Notes under the pieces: model-generated
What the model saw: only the letters and a program-made list of their open reading frames with translations
Database searches by the model: none
What the model was told of the DNA's origin: nothing
Shown: in pieces, positions 1 to 11,629 of the stretch
Position numbering within the stretch: position 1 is the first letter of the stretch
Layout: every line of letters begins with the position of its first letter
Translations under genes and position numbers: made by a program
Origin: Aquilaria yunnanensis
Taxonomy: Eukaryota > Streptophyta > Magnoliopsida > Malvales > Thymelaeaceae
DNA length: 64,000 nt
Direction: 5' to 3'
Assembly: GCA_039654915.1 (NCBI GenBank)
Contig: CM077600.1
Span: 78,315,992-78,379,991, forward strand

Positions 1-483
1 TGTATATACCTTTGATGGCTTCTCTTTGCACCAAGAAACTTGGATTTCAAGGTCAACTGGGAGGCAAAATGAGGGTGGGAAGGATGAACTCGAAATGGTG
101 GTAGCCATTCCTCACTTTCCCTTTTTATAACGCTTGCTTAACACAAAAGCCACAAAAGTATTAGACTTAACACACTTAAGCCCCCATCTTTTGGTAACTT
201 AGTTATTCTTGAATAATTCTTGTTTATTTCCTCAAGTTTGAGTTAAGGCTGAAAGTTAAGTTATAAAACTTCATTTTAACCACTCGGGACCAAGCCTGGC
301 TATTTAGGATGCAAAATTATCATTTTGCCCCTGAACATCATTTAGTGCCTTAACTTCCCCGGAACTCAGTGAACTTTGATAAACATTCCTATTCTTGCGA
401 TGTAAATTTGAATTAAGGTTCCAAACTTAATTTAAAACACTTTACCTTCCTCAAGTATGCTTCCCACTAGTAGGGCCATAACA
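1..483 (-). repeat. LTR-A, 3' LTR of element A (partial)
   Basis: The 5' part (sense on minus) of a 2.5-kb LTR. It aligns base for base with 11147-11629, ends on the plus strand in ...GGCCATAACA (TG on the sense strand), and is followed directly by a polypurine tract. The rest lies left of the window. Confidence 0.9.
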
Positions 484-498
484 TTCTCCCCTCCTTCT
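484..498 (-). other. Polypurine tract of element A
   Basis: The minus strand reads AGAAGGAGGGGAGAA directly before the 3' LTR start. This is the expected primer for plus-strand DNA synthesis and fixes the LTR boundary at 483. Confidence 0.8.
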
Positions 499-520
499 AG
501 AATTTGGTCCCCAAATTCTG

Positions 521-883
521 CTACAACTCGGGAAAAACAATAGGATATCTTTTCAGTATATTTTGGTCCATTTCCCAGGTAGCTTCCTCTTCACTATGGT
601 TAGACTGAAGGATCTTAACCATTGGAATCCACTTAGTTTGAAGTTTCTTGACTTGCCTATCAAGCATTTGAACGAGATTCTCTTCATAGGTCAAGTCTTT
701 CTGAATGGGTACCACTGAAGCATTAACTACCTGTCTCGAATCCATTGTGCATTTTTTAATTAGACTAACGTGAAACACGTTATGCACTTAGGATAGGTTA
801 GGTGGTAACGCGAATCGATAAGCAACTTTCCCTATCTTTTCCAATACTTCATAGGGTCTAATGCACCTAGGGGCTAACTTACC
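521..883 (-). pseudogene. Element A integrase C-terminus with chromodomain-like tail
   Basis: Minus-strand end of pol. The upstream part has the GPY/F-type module (GKLAPR..., PYEVLEKIGKVAYR) followed by an 88-aa open segment with HNVFHVSLIKK and a chromodomain-like end (KWIPMVKILQSNHSEEEATWE). In chromoviruses this tail targets integration to chromatin. The frame is cut at 883 by solo LTR-F and resumes beyond 3364 once the LTR and one TSD copy are ignored. It is a relic, not a working gene. Confidence 0.8.
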
Positions 884-888
884 CCTTT
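884..888. repeat. TSD (CCTTT), left copy for solo LTR-F
   Basis: CCTTT precedes the TG of the solo LTR; the identical 5 bp is at 3360-3364. Confidence 0.85.
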
Positions 889-3359
889 TGTTACCCACTC
901 CGAGGTACTCAAGTTATGGTGCCAAAACTGTGCATTTAAACTACCAGGATTGGTGTGTCCTGTAGGTCATCAGAACAACACCTCTAGTGTGCATACTCAT
1001 GCCACCCTCTTGAGCACTATGTAAAGACATGCATATTGGTCTAACCATAACACACATATTTACATTTATGTGCACTATGGAAGCTAAGAAGGAAAACACT
1101 AGCACAAGTCTTAGTTTTGGCTTCCACACATTAGGCAATCTTGTTAAGTTCTAATGACCAGCCACTGCACTTGTAACTTCCACTAAAAAACTGTATCATT
1201 CTAGCCATGTACCCCCATGTTTTATTTGTCCATTATCAACTAGAGACTTAGAAGAAATCAAGGAATTTTTTTTTACATCAATAGCCCACCAATGGACCAA
1301 GTTATAGATTTTTTAAGTTGGTTACAAAATTCTGACCAAATGAACAGTAACTTAGCCAAATTTGCAATGTCATATATTTGTTTACAGGGCTCCAATTTTA
1401 GAAATTCAAAATTCCAGTTCAACCTCTAGATGCCCTTTAGGTGTGGTCAAAATTTCATACCACGATTCATTCTACACAGGGAGATATTAAACTTTAGGTT
1501 CAGAGTCAAAATTCTGGCAACTTTTGGACCATTTTGCCCATATAATTTTTCCAAACCATGCAAACACTTCATTCACAAGGGGGAAGCCCTCCAAGGCTAT
1601 CCAATATATGTCCATTAGACATAGGAATGACATTCCCTTTCTTTTAACAACTTTATGTGGCCAAAACATAATTTACAAGTAAGCAGCCTATCATTCACAC
1701 TTAGGCAGCTTTTCACCACATCACTTACATAGCCAAAACATTACTCAAATGTTCACATACTTGTCTCATCTTACATACACTACATGTACATGCATACATG
1801 CACTACAAAATGGTCTTAACTCAACTAAATACACACCCTAAGTTACAGGAGTGTCTGAGACACATTGGACTCCAGAACAGGATGCTGGACAGCTGCTGCG
1901 TAACACAATAAGTACCACCATTAAAAATACCAAATGTGTTCCTAAAATCACCAAACCTTCCAGATCATAACTAGAAATACGGAAGTTCATGAAACTAAAA
2001 TTTCATATCAAAACTCAAACTAAAAATGTCAGTTTGAATGTGATGTTTCCGCTGGACCTGAAATGACAAAATTGAGGGGAGTAAGTTTCATTGAGAAACT
2101 TAGTAAGGGTAACACTTGGTTTCAATAGGCAATGTCATCATCATGAAAACCTGCTTCCAGAGACCCTAAAACAAGAAAAACACAATGCATATATACAAGA
2201 TATAGCATCCAAATGCAGCAGCCATTCACAACCAACAAACCCATGAAATGCGGCAGCAACATATACCATAGGTTAGTCCATAAAATACATAATAAACATA
2301 ACCAAATCGCTTTGGCAGCCCTCCTCAAGCTAATGCTTGGTCTTAGGATGATTTTAACACTAGTTAGTACTAACTTTGGGCTATAGAAACCCTCACCTAT
2401 CTGCCATCATTGTGTCCTTCACACTAGGTCACAAAACCTTCAATAAATGCACTCTCCTCACTAAGCTTGGTTCATTGAGCTCATGGCTCTCTTCCAAGCT
2501 TAGCCTTAGGTCCATGGATGTTTAAAATTTGCAGAAAATAGTCCATGAGAGAAATATAACCCTTACCAAAGTGGGTAGGCCAAAAATCAAGCTTGATCCT
2601 GTAAGTATCCAAGAAATAGCTCTAGTTTGCTTCCAATTGCTTCCTTTTACCTTCAATTTCAATCAATTGCAAGTTTGAAGGTGTAGTGGCTATGGAGAAA
2701 GTATGGCTATGTTCTTCATCTAGGGGAGGACGAAAATGAGAGAGGGATAAGTGATTTGGCCACTTAAATTGCCTTAAATGAGCTTAAGGGCACAAAACAC
2801 ACTTAACAAGCTTAACCTTGCTTTATGTCATTTTCTTTCTCACTAATTATGGTTTCTTTGCCTTAACTCATTGGTACACATGTGCCCAACATTTTTGACT
2901 AATTATCAAGTCTTCGTTGCCATGGTGGGATAACCCCACAATTCCACCCTTAGACTTAAGTCAAAAGCTTGAACACCTAAAGGTTTACAATAGGACATTT
3001 AGGTCCTTATTACCATTAGTGTTCCAAACTTGTCTTCCGTGGGAAATTTGGTCCTCCAATAGCACTTTCATACCATTCATATCCTTCCCATAACTCTCCA
3101 AGTCTCTTTCTTGAGAGTTTTGCAATTGAGTACCCGAGTTTCCAAAACCTGACAAAAAAGTCCATATGTTACTTGACAAACAAGCAATCCTTTAGGCTTT
3201 TCTTGGTGGCCAAGTTACGAACTTGGAACACTTTTAAGGTGGTGTTGATCATGCCTTTTACCCCCCACACTTCAATCACTATGGTGAGAATTATACAATA
3301 TAATGATTTTTAGCCATTATGACACACTTGTAATTCTCCCATTTTGTGAGGTGGTAACA
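889..3359 (-). mobile_element. Solo LTR-F (2,471 bp) in element A integrase
   Basis: Begins TGTTACCCAC and ends GGTGGTAACA, so TG...CA ends are present, and is flanked by a perfect CCTTT duplication. It is homologous to 60843-62592, the 3' LTR of element F: shared stretches include 1795-2400 with 60840-61430 and 2880-3359 with 62090-62592. No internal region is present, as expected after LTR-LTR recombination of a full insertion. Compared with the element F copy it lacks roughly 200 bp near 2700. The short ORFs inside are chance frames. It contains no gene. Confidence 0.88.
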
Positions 3360-3364
3360 CCTTT
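3360..3364. repeat. TSD (CCTTT), right copy for solo LTR-F
   Basis: Identical to 884-888. Confidence 0.85.
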
Positions 3365-3991
3365 GCCTAAAACGGCTAACTCCTTTCATGGGCGATACTT
3401 TAATAAGTACTTTGTCCCCAAGTTCAAAACTCAAGTCTCTTATCCTCAAGTTTGCATACTTAGTTTGCTGATCATTGGCTGCCTTAATCCGTTTCTAGAT
3501 TAACTTGATCTTAGCTATGGTATCAACTATGATTTCAGGACCGATAACAACCCTATCTGCAGGGTCTAACCAACAATGGGGCATCACACAATGCCTTCCA
3601 TACAAAGCCTCGTATGGTGCCATACCAATAATAGTTTGATGACTGTTATTATAAGCAAACTCAATGAGTAGTAAATGCTAATCCCAATCACCTCTGAAAT
3701 CAAATAGCACACATACGTAACACATCCTCTAAAGTTTGAATTACTCTATCAGATTGCCCATCGGTCTGAGGATGGAAAGCAGTACTAAGACTAACCTTGC
3801 TTCCCAATGCTTCTGAGAAAGCATTCCAAAATCATGACACAAACCAAGGATTTCTATCGGATATAATCTGATCCGGTATACTGTGGAGTTTCATAATTTC
3901 TTTGAGATACAACTGAGCCAACTTCTCCAATGTATAAGTGATCTTGATAGGTATAAAGTGTGCCGACTTCGTCAACCGATCAACCACTACC
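3365..3991 (-). pseudogene. Element A integrase catalytic core, part 2
   Basis: Minus-strand continuation of the Ty3/gypsy integrase. From high to low coordinates it encodes VVDRLTKSAHFIPIK, a segment ending SDRNPWFVS (the usual catalytic-core SDRDP region with D changed to N), the region normally holding HPQTDGQSE, then the C-terminal module up to KVSPMKG. Several stops interrupt it. LTR-B1 splits it at 3991 and LTR-F at 3365. The core is not functional. Confidence 0.78.
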
Positions 3992-3996
3992 CATAT
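3992..3996. repeat. TSD (CATAT), left copy for solo LTR-B1
   Basis: CATAT immediately before the TG end of the solo LTR; identical copy at 5415-5419. Confidence 0.9.
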
Positions 3997-5414
3997 TGTT
4001 GGGTTTCGGGAGCCAAATAGTGCAGCGGAATTTAACCGAAACCCTCCAGGATCCAAGTGAAATGGGGTAAACCGGGTGTTTGAAAATTTCATACCTAATT
4101 TTCGGTTGAGATCTCTCACTCAACTGTACAGTCGAATCACAAAACCTGAACAGTTGACGTGTTCATGCTCTCTATGGTATCCACACGAGCCTCTCGGGAT
4201 CAACACGCTTCCACCACGTGTCGGCAGATGCGTTTCTCCTGCGCTCGCAGTGCTAGCTTGCGTCCTCCAAGGAATTGCAAGAGAAGAGTGCGGCTGTCCT
4301 TTTGGGAGGGTAGGGCAAGGAGACCTGCGAATTTCTCACTTAAAAGTTGTATTTATAGTGAGACTCAACTTCCAGGCCTAATGGGTTTCTAAGCCCGAAT
4401 CCAATTAGGATTTAATTTCGGGCTTAATAATGGCTCAACTCCTTGGTCCATTATTAATACGAAATTAAAGTGAAACCATAACCCAAATAATTAGCCCATG
4501 CACTCTAATGATCCAAATAGCTCTATGTGTGCGACCCAATAGGCTCTTGCCATGTTGGCAATGATCATAAATCACATTTATGATCATAAGCAATGATCGG
4601 TGTCTAGCAACACATCATTGCTACCCAAGTGACAAGATTGTCGGTGAATCGACTAAACCTTTATGATCATCACCGATATATGCCATTGTCCCTTTGTCCA
4701 AGATATCAAGACTAAGCACAAGACATGGAATGTGTCACTCTCGTATAGCCCAATCTTTGGTTTCTTGATTACCGAGTAGATTAACTTAAACTGATGACAT
4801 TGATATCATATATCAACTCATCGGAGCATGGCCATGCATTTTCTAAGTCTCACTCTATCAAGGGGCCCAAAGATATCACTCCCGTTACATAAGAGGGACA
4901 AATCCCATCTTGATCATACAAATCCCTCCGCATGATATGTGACATACCCAATGACCTCCTTCAAGTTCACTCAGTTACGAGCAACAAAGGAAAGTATCAA
5001 AGTATGTGACTCACATGTAGGGAACCTTGATGATCTTAGGTTAAAGGACTACATATACCATGATCACTATGAGAATCACTTATGACACTCATATAACGAT
5101 CCATGAAGTGTTCTCATGGTGGGTCGGTCCAGTACACAAGTTCTCCAACTTGTACCCATATGTAGACTACATATCTCATATTAGTCTCCACATATGCTAG
5201 TCATTATGTATTATTGCAACCCGTTCCACAATAATACTAGACTAGGGACGTTTAAGAATATCATTATTCTAGGGTTACAATTATGTTTATTACGTTATGC
5301 AGAAACAAAACAACAAACATAATTGCTGGATTAATGCCTCAATAAAATATCATGACTCAATGTGCAAAAATACAATCATCTCATGATTGGCTTTTATTGG
5401 GCACAACACTAACA
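3997..5414 (-). mobile_element. Solo copia LTR-B1 (1,418 bp)
   Basis: Starts TGTTGGGTTTCGGG and ends AACACTAACA, with perfect CATAT TSDs. It is the same family as 14252-16190, 21338-22757, 31502-32917 and 57275-58690. On the minus (sense) strand it contains a TATA box read from TATTTATAG near 4350. The 70-100-aa ORFs here recur in other copies because the LTR is conserved, and I do not regard them as genes. Confidence 0.93.
4558..4680. other. Cluster of inverted repeats in LTR-B
   Basis: A perfect 12-bp stem (ATGATCATAAAT, 4561-4572) pairs with ATTTATGATCAT (4576-4587) across a 3-base loop. It is followed by AGCAATGAT (4589-4597) pairing with ATCATTGCT (4614-4622), and by TCGGTGA pairing with TCACCGA near 4640-4676. 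The 12-bp stem recurs in all five LTR-B copies, for example 21903-21929 and 58100-58126. Confidence 0.75.
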
Positions 5415-6055
5415 CATATAGCATCATGCTGACTCCAGGTATTTGGCAATCCTACCAGAAGTGTACCTATTGGTTTTTGATGTTCAGCTTTAATCATTCG
5501 GCATGTTAGACACTTTGCCACATGTTCTGTTACATCTCTTTTTAGTCCTGGCCACCAGAAATGCATTTTTAGATTGTGATACATCTTATTAACACCAGGG
5601 TGAATATTCAAAGTACTACTAAATGCCTCCTATAGGACTTGCTGCCTAAGTCCTTCCACATTCGGTACATAGAGATGATCTCCATAGTGTAGTATTCCAT
5701 CCTTGTATCAGAATTCCTTCCTCACAGTACCAAGTTTCACTTCTCCTGAAATTTTCTTCAACAATGGATCTTTCATCTGAGCTTCCTTTACTCTAGCTAA
5801 CCAAGATGATTGTATTTCTAGAATGTAGACAAGGGATTTCTCTTGGTTTTGCCAAAACTCATGCAACACTAAGAAACAATCCCTCAACACTCAATCAGAG
5901 GATTTCATAGTCTGATCCTTAGATAGGATTATGCCTGTGTACTTCTGACTCAATGCATCTGCTACAACATTTCCCTTGCTAGCATAGTACTCAATTGAAC
6001 AATCATAATCTTTTATGTATTCAATCCATCAACGTTCCCTCATGTTCATATATTT
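5415..6055 (-). pseudogene. Element A integrase zinc-binding domain and RNase H-IN linker
   Basis: The minus strand contains the H2C2 zinc-binding part of a Ty3/gypsy integrase: HPGVNKMYHNLKMHFWWPG..., then HVAKCLTCRMIKAEHQKP, with the paired Cys visible. Upstream is the linker from RNase H (5708-5890, 60 open codons). Stops separate the pieces. The domain runs into LTR-B1 at 5415, after one TSD copy. Confidence 0.82.
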
Positions 6056-7423
6056 CTATGTAAATAGATACTTCAAACTCTTATGATCAGTGAAGATCTT
6101 GAATGACCTTCCCATCAAGTAATGTCTCCACAGCTTAAGTGCAAAAATTACTATTGCTAGCTCAAGATCGTGAACAGGATAGTTCAATTCATTAGGTCTT
6201 AACTGTCTTGAACCATAGGCTATTACCTGATTATCCTGCATCAAGACACAGCCTAGACCAGAACCTGATGCATCAGTATATACTGTAAAAGCTCTATTCA
6301 GATCTGGTAGAATAAGTATAGGTGCACTAGTTAATCTTTTCTTCAACTCCATATAAGCTTCTTCACACTTCGGACTCCATTCAAATTTTTGAGTTTTCTT
6401 GGTCAAGGCCATTAACGGTATAGCTATCACAGAGAATTTCTCTATGAATCGCCTGTAGTAGCCTGCCAAGCCCATGAAACTCCTCACTTCTGTAACTGTA
6501 GTTCATTTCTTCCACTCAACTACCGCCTGAACTTTTTCAGGATCAACTGATAAACCTTGAGCACTGATGATGTGCCCCAAAAACTGAATCCTTTTAGACC
6601 AAAACTCACACTTAGACAACTTTGCATAGTACTAATTATCCTTCAGCACTTGCAAAACTGTCCTAAGGTGTCTTTCATGTTCTGATGAAGACTATGAATA
6701 TACCAAAATGTCATCGATGAATACTTCAACAAACTGATCCAAAAATGGTTTGAAGATCTGATTCATAGCTTCCATGAATATTGCTGGAGCATTCGTTACA
6801 CCGAAAGGCATAATTGTATATTCATAGTGTCCATACCTTGTCCTAAAGGTAGTTTTTGGGATATCTTACTCCTTAAACTTTGATATGAAATTATCCAGAC
6901 CGGAGGTCAATCCTAGAAAACACTTTTGCTCCTCTGAGTCTATCAAATAAATCATCAATTCTAGGAAGCGGATATTGATTCTTGATTGCTACTGCATTCA
7001 ACTTTCTATAGTCAATGCACAATCTAAAAGTTCCATCTTTTTTCTTCACAAACAACACCGGGGCTCCCCACGGTGATACACTAGGCCTTATAAAGCCTTT
7101 CTCTGCCAGTTCCTCTAACTACTTCCTTAACTCATCCATCTCAAGAGTTGACATCCTATAAGCTGGTATTGAAAAAGGTTAAACCCCAGGCTGAAGATGG
7201 ATTGCAAACTCAGTGTCCTTCTTAGGTGGTAACCCAGGCAATTCTAATGGAAACACTTCAGGAAACTGATTGGCTATAGGGATCTTCCCAAGTTCCTCCT
7301 CTATGGCCACCCCATTTAATGAATAATATTCTTCTTCACCAACTATGAGGATGGTATCCATGAGTCTAAGATGTAAACTTTTGCACTAGATGCTAATCCT
7401 CCTGTGCAAGTCACTCTAGCTCC
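6056..7423 (-). pseudogene. Element A reverse transcriptase and RNase H
   Basis: Minus-strand pol. It opens near 7361 (FPEVFPLELPGLPP), passes through degraded RT fingers and palm with the catalytic FIDDILVYS (around 6700-6725, followed by a stop), and ends in a 143-codon open segment (6056-6487) containing the RNase H motifs [10 protein letters not shown] and [14 protein letters not shown] copies element RNA into cDNA and RNase H removes the RNA. The FIDD residues survive, but several stops and frameshifts make it non-functional. Confidence 0.85.
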
Positions 7424-7783
7424 CTAAGCATCAATAATGTCGACTGAGTGATTCGCACAGTCAATTTGTGCCTTATGCTTACTTAGCCAATCCATTCCCA
7501 ACAGTAGGTCATAAGACCTCAATTCTATCACCCATAACTCACAACAGAAATCATGGTCGCCTAACTGCAAGGGATACCTAGTAACAACTTCATTGGTCAC
7601 AATAAAACTCCTCCCTGCAGTTCTGATGAGTCTGAACTCATTGGAGATTTCTTGTTGCAATTTAAACTTATCTTCCAAGGCAGATGATATCACTGAAAGA
7701 GTAGTTCCTGTATCAAAAAGCACTCTAACACTGCCGTTCTGAAAAGTAAAATTACCTTGAACGGCGGTTGGTTCTTTGGTCAC
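7424..7783 (-). pseudogene. Element A aspartic protease
   Basis: A 119-codon open segment with the retroviral-type aspartic protease motif LFDTGTTLSVIS (residues about 23-34) and the downstream YDLLLGMDWLSKH signature of Ty3/gypsy proteases. The catalytic DTG is intact, with T instead of the usual A after it. In a working element it would cleave the gag-pol polyprotein. Upstream and downstream frames are broken. Confidence 0.85.
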
Positions 7784-8989
7784 CTAACTTGCCAAGGTGA
7801 AAACCCTCGGGTCAACTGCTGTTGTGGCTACACCAGGTCGATTTCCTATGGCAAGGGTGCAGGGGGTAAATTTCTGGGTGGACCTGGAAAAGGTTGAGCC
7901 TTTGGGCAATCTCTCACCAAATTTCATTTCTGACCACAGATATTACAAATATCAGTTCCCAAGCTACATGGTCTCGTGCCATGGAACCGTCTACACTTAG
8001 GACATAAGCCCATCTTCCTACTCTTGAAAGGACCTTAGCTTTCAACCATCGGTCGCTTTCCGGCACTCTTTCCTAGGTTGGCTGGTCCAACCTCCACCTT
8101 TTTGCTAGGTGTCCTCGAATCCTCAAATTCCCGTTCTAAGGCTAATGCCTTCTGAACTACTTGGTGATAGCTCTTAAAATCTACAGTCGCCATATACTTT
8201 CGAAGCACAGGTTTTAAACCTTGGAAGAACATCTTAGCCTTCAACTCATCATTACCAACCATATAAGGAGCATACCGAATGAGTGAATTGTAGCGCTGCT
8301 CATACTCTCGCATAGACATTTTTCCTTGTACTAGGTTCTTAAACGGAATCCTCTTTAGGTCCAGTGCAGCTTCACTAATGTATTCCTGTCATAACTTCTT
8401 TTCAAAGTATGACCACTTGAGCACCTTTTTCTTGTGCTCTGGTCAGGTACCATTCTTTTCCCTCAACATTTCCATCACATCATCCTACCATAAACTAGCC
8501 CTCCCTATAAAAAACAAAAGGGTACTAAGGCCATCCTTTGCTTCGACTCATAGCCTCCACAGGTGAAAAGTCGATTCATTCCGGATAACCAATCTTCTTC
8601 TCGATCAAGATCACCTATCCCATCAAAGCTCAGTGGGTCGATACTTTTAAATTTCTCTAACAACCTCATCTGATGTGGGGTATCTCCCTTCATTGGAGCC
8701 TCCATAACCTCTGGCTCCTCCTCCTCCTCATGAACCTGATTTCTCCGTTCATGAGCCCTAGGCACTTGCTGCTGCTTAGCATGCCTTTCCTCTTTGATAG
8801 CTTTTCTATCCTCATAATCACGAAACAACTCAATCATGATAGTAGTCATGCCCTGTGCCAGTTGGGCCATAGTCTGACTAAACCCTGAAGCACCCAAGAT
8901 ATCTCATCCAACCTTGCCACAACTGGGTCACTAGAACCCTCACCAGGTTCTCTAGCCCTTCTCGAAGCTCCTGACCTAGTGTCAACCAT
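7784..8989 (-). pseudogene. Element A gag
   Basis: Starts at ATG 8989-8987 (MVDTRSGASRRAREPGEG) and shifts frame near 8897. It shows a 130-codon segment (8505-8897) with the gag-type ...FDGIGDLDREEDWLSGMNR, then 8035-8319 with the second half of the retrotransposon gag domain (MREYEQRYNSLIRYAP...). A degraded CCHC knuckle (CNICGQK, stop, ...RDCPK) lies near 7905-7950. The structural protein would package element RNA. It is broken by frameshifts and stops. Confidence 0.8.
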
Positions 8990-9114
8990 AGCAACCTATA
9001 ACCAAAGCCAGACAAGATTCCCCAGATGTTGGTCAGTACTAACTTTCCTAGCACATGGAGATTCCAAAACTAGATCTTAGCCTTGGCCTCCAATGTTTAT
9101 GAAATGAGCTCTAA

Positions 9115-9126
9115 GCTCTGATACCA
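9115..9126 (-). other. Primer binding site of element A (tRNA-iMet type)
   Basis: The minus strand reads TGGTATCAGAGC, complementary to the 3' end of initiator tRNA-Met, five bases from the LTR end at 9132. Confidence 0.9.
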
Positions 9127-10403
9127 AAAACTGACACGGCCATCCTTGGCCCCTACCTAGGAAGCCTGTGAGAGCTGGTCTCATGGTGGTTGCAATTGGC
9201 TAGTTGTCTATGTGTGCAGATTAAAACTTCATGATACTAGTTGATTAACTTAGAATATGTAGGATGCATGCTCTTCATGCTTTGACTTGGATTAACATAA
9301 CCCATAAAACATCAACTTGGCCAACAAATTTCCATAAAAAATAAGTTCAAACAGCCAAAGCATACAAAATCAACATTTATGTGAATTTACTACACATAAC
9401 AACTGTGTGAGAGCATTCATACATAAAGTAGACTAATGGCCTCACCCACGAGCAACCCTAGAGTCTAGGACTCCTCAAAATATAGACTGTGGATGCAACT
9501 AAGAGTACTGTATATACAAGCCTCTACTGAGATCTTCTTGATCTAACTCCCACCTTGGATGCTAGTCCCAATGGTGAGTCTCAAAATTTCTTGGTCCAAG
9601 TGCTACAAGGCTCTGCAGCCAAAGGAAGGCTCTAGTTAGTACTGTTACTTGACCAACAAGTTACCTATGTAGACTAGAATCATAGGGATTCTCAAGTACA
9701 ATACCTATACAAAAGCTACTACCGCGAAAACCATCAGCTGTTACCCGGCCCAACAACTTCAGAATCTGCACAACATAACTAGGGAATGAGAACATAAACA
9801 TTCTTAGTAAGGGTCTCCATTATACCTGCAAGAAAATTTCTAAGGACTCCACATATAATAACATATGTAACCTGTTGTGAGCTCATACAGCTTAAGGGTC
9901 TGAAATGTATGCATATATAACTAGGTCCCTTGACACCTCTCCTCATCATGGTCCTTGAACTGCAAGGCATTCCCTAGTCCTCTAGCAAGCATAGCTTGCC
10001 AACCTAATTAATGGTAAATTACAAGTTGAACCTCTCCCTTATTATGTTATACAGGGGAATTATGGTGGGACTATTGCAGACTAGGCGATAAAGACCTTGT
10101 AGACTAGGTGCACTAAGGTTTCACGTTGCAACCTCGTGGCTACCGGCACGGCTAGGTCACGAAGGGTTCTAAACCTTTCACCCAAGCTAGTGATGCCTAG
10201 TTGTGATCTTTTATAAACTAGTTTTCTTGCTTATGGCATAAGTAACCATAAAACCTTACAAAACTCAAGAAAACTCCTAGGTCTTGGAGGACTTTCAGAA
10301 GTCTTGGATTACCCCCCGAATGCTTAGACCCCAAGGTAGCCTAAGAACCCCCTTAGGTCTCCCCTCAACCCTCCTAAAAAAACTTGGAAAATTCTGCCAA
10401 CTT

Positions 10404-10560
10404 GCCTATGCCGACGCATCGCCACAGTTGGTAATGCTCTGCCAGCTTTCTCATGTATTGACAATGCATCGCCACAGTCCGTGATGTTCTACTGACTCTT
10501 TCTGGGATTGGTGACAGGTCGTGGACTGGAGAACGAAATTGGTGACGCATCACCAATCTG
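10404..10560. repeat. Imperfect short repeats in LTR-A
   Basis: Three imperfect copies of a GACGCATCGCCACAG-like unit spaced about 50-90 bp apart. The plus-strand LTR-A copy near 45585-45690 has a similar but rearranged set (CAACGCATCGCCAATC, CAATGCGTCACTAT, GGCGATGCTTTGCC). This stretch evolves faster than the rest of the LTR. Confidence 0.55.
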
Positions 10561-11267
10561 CGTTTTTGCGGAATTCTGACACGTTTTGCTGTTAAGAACT
10601 TTGGACACCTCCCAAACATAACAAACATCCTTGGAATGCCTCCAAACTTCACATACACGTAAAACATGCTGCATAAATCACAACCAACTATAGCAAGCCA
10701 ATCTATGATGCCTTATAACATCATTCCAATCCTCACAAACCTCATAGTCCACCATAATTCAACCATATCCTCTAACTAGTGCTATTGCTAGAATCACTCA
10801 ATTTCTTCAAGCAAACTCATGCCAATAGCATTAATTGAACTTCAAAACATAACTCCCTTACCTCAACTCCAAGTAACAAGCAATAATCAAAATCTTCTCC
10901 TATCCACTAAGCTCACCAAAGTACCACCTAAGTTCCAAGCAAAACATAGGCACCAAGCATTAAATTCTTGTTTCCTAACCAAAACCCAAGCTCCTAACCA
11001 ACCAATAAAGATGAATTCAATCAAGAACACATTGTGAATTCAATCAAGAACACATTGGTTAGCTCGTACTAAAAATAGGGGATGGGAGAACAAATGCCTC
11101 AAAGCTCCAAAACCGTGGTTTAACACTTGAAATGGGCTCCCAATGGTGTATATACCTTTGATGGCTTCTCTTTGCACCAAGAAACTTGGATTTCTAGGTC
11201 AATTGGAAGGCAAAATGAGGGTGGGAAGGATGAACTCGAAATGGCGGTAGCCATTCCTCACTTTCCC

Positions 11268-11276
11268 TTTTTATAA
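11268..11276 (-). promoter_or_regulatory. Probable TATA box of LTR-A
   Basis: The sense strand reads TTATAAAAA. The same site is present at about 121-129 in the 3' LTR. No transcript evidence is visible. Confidence 0.5.
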
Positions 11277-11629
11277 CGCTTGCTTAACACAAAAGCCACA
11301 AAAGTATTAGACTTAACACACTTAAGCCCCCATCTTTTGGTAACTTAGTTATTCTTGAATAATTCTTGTTTATTTCCTCAAGTTTGGGTTAAGGCTAAAA
11401 GTTAAGTTATAAAACTTCATTTTAACCACTCGGGACCAAGCCTGGCTATTCAGGATGCAAAATTACTATTTTACCCCTGAACCTCATTTAGTGCCTTAAT
11501 TTCCCCAGAAGTCAGTTAACTTTGATAAACTTTCCTATTCTTGCTTTGTAAACTTGAATTAAGGTTCCATACTTAATTTAAAACACTTTACCTTCCTCCA
11601 ATATGCTTCCCACTAGTAGGGCCATAATA

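Larger units (their letters stand above)
1..11629 (-). mobile_element. Element A: Ty3/gypsy chromovirus (Tekay/Del-like), degenerate
   Basis: Minus-strand LTR retrotransposon entering from the left window edge. Its order on the minus strand is 5' LTR (9132-11629), PBS, gag, protease, RT-RNase H, integrase with chromodomain-like tail, polypurine tract and 3' LTR (1-483, cut by the window edge). Bases 1-483 match 11147-11629 with about 23 differences by eye (about 5%). The coding region is broken by many stops and frameshifts and by two solo LTRs in the integrase. The right flank is GCAGG (11630-11634); the matching TSD copy lies outside the window. Tekay/Del is inferred from the Met-type PBS and the chromodomain-like C terminus. 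Confidence 0.9.
9132..11629 (-). repeat. LTR-A, 5' LTR of element A (2,498 bp)
   Basis: Begins TGACACGGCC beside the PBS and ends GGCCATAATA; the terminal CA has become TA by one C-to-T change. The 483 bp at its right end match the window start. A diverged plus-strand copy lies at 44536-45751 and 56382-57035. No gene inside. Confidence 0.9.

Noticed and set aside
4076..4392. Open frames of 75-105 codons that recur in LTR-B copies (also 21462-21723, 32441-32754, 58214-58533)
   Set aside because: They lie on both strands of a conserved LTR around the TATA box. Their similarity reflects LTR homology, and they show no domain or start context, so they are not annotated as genes.
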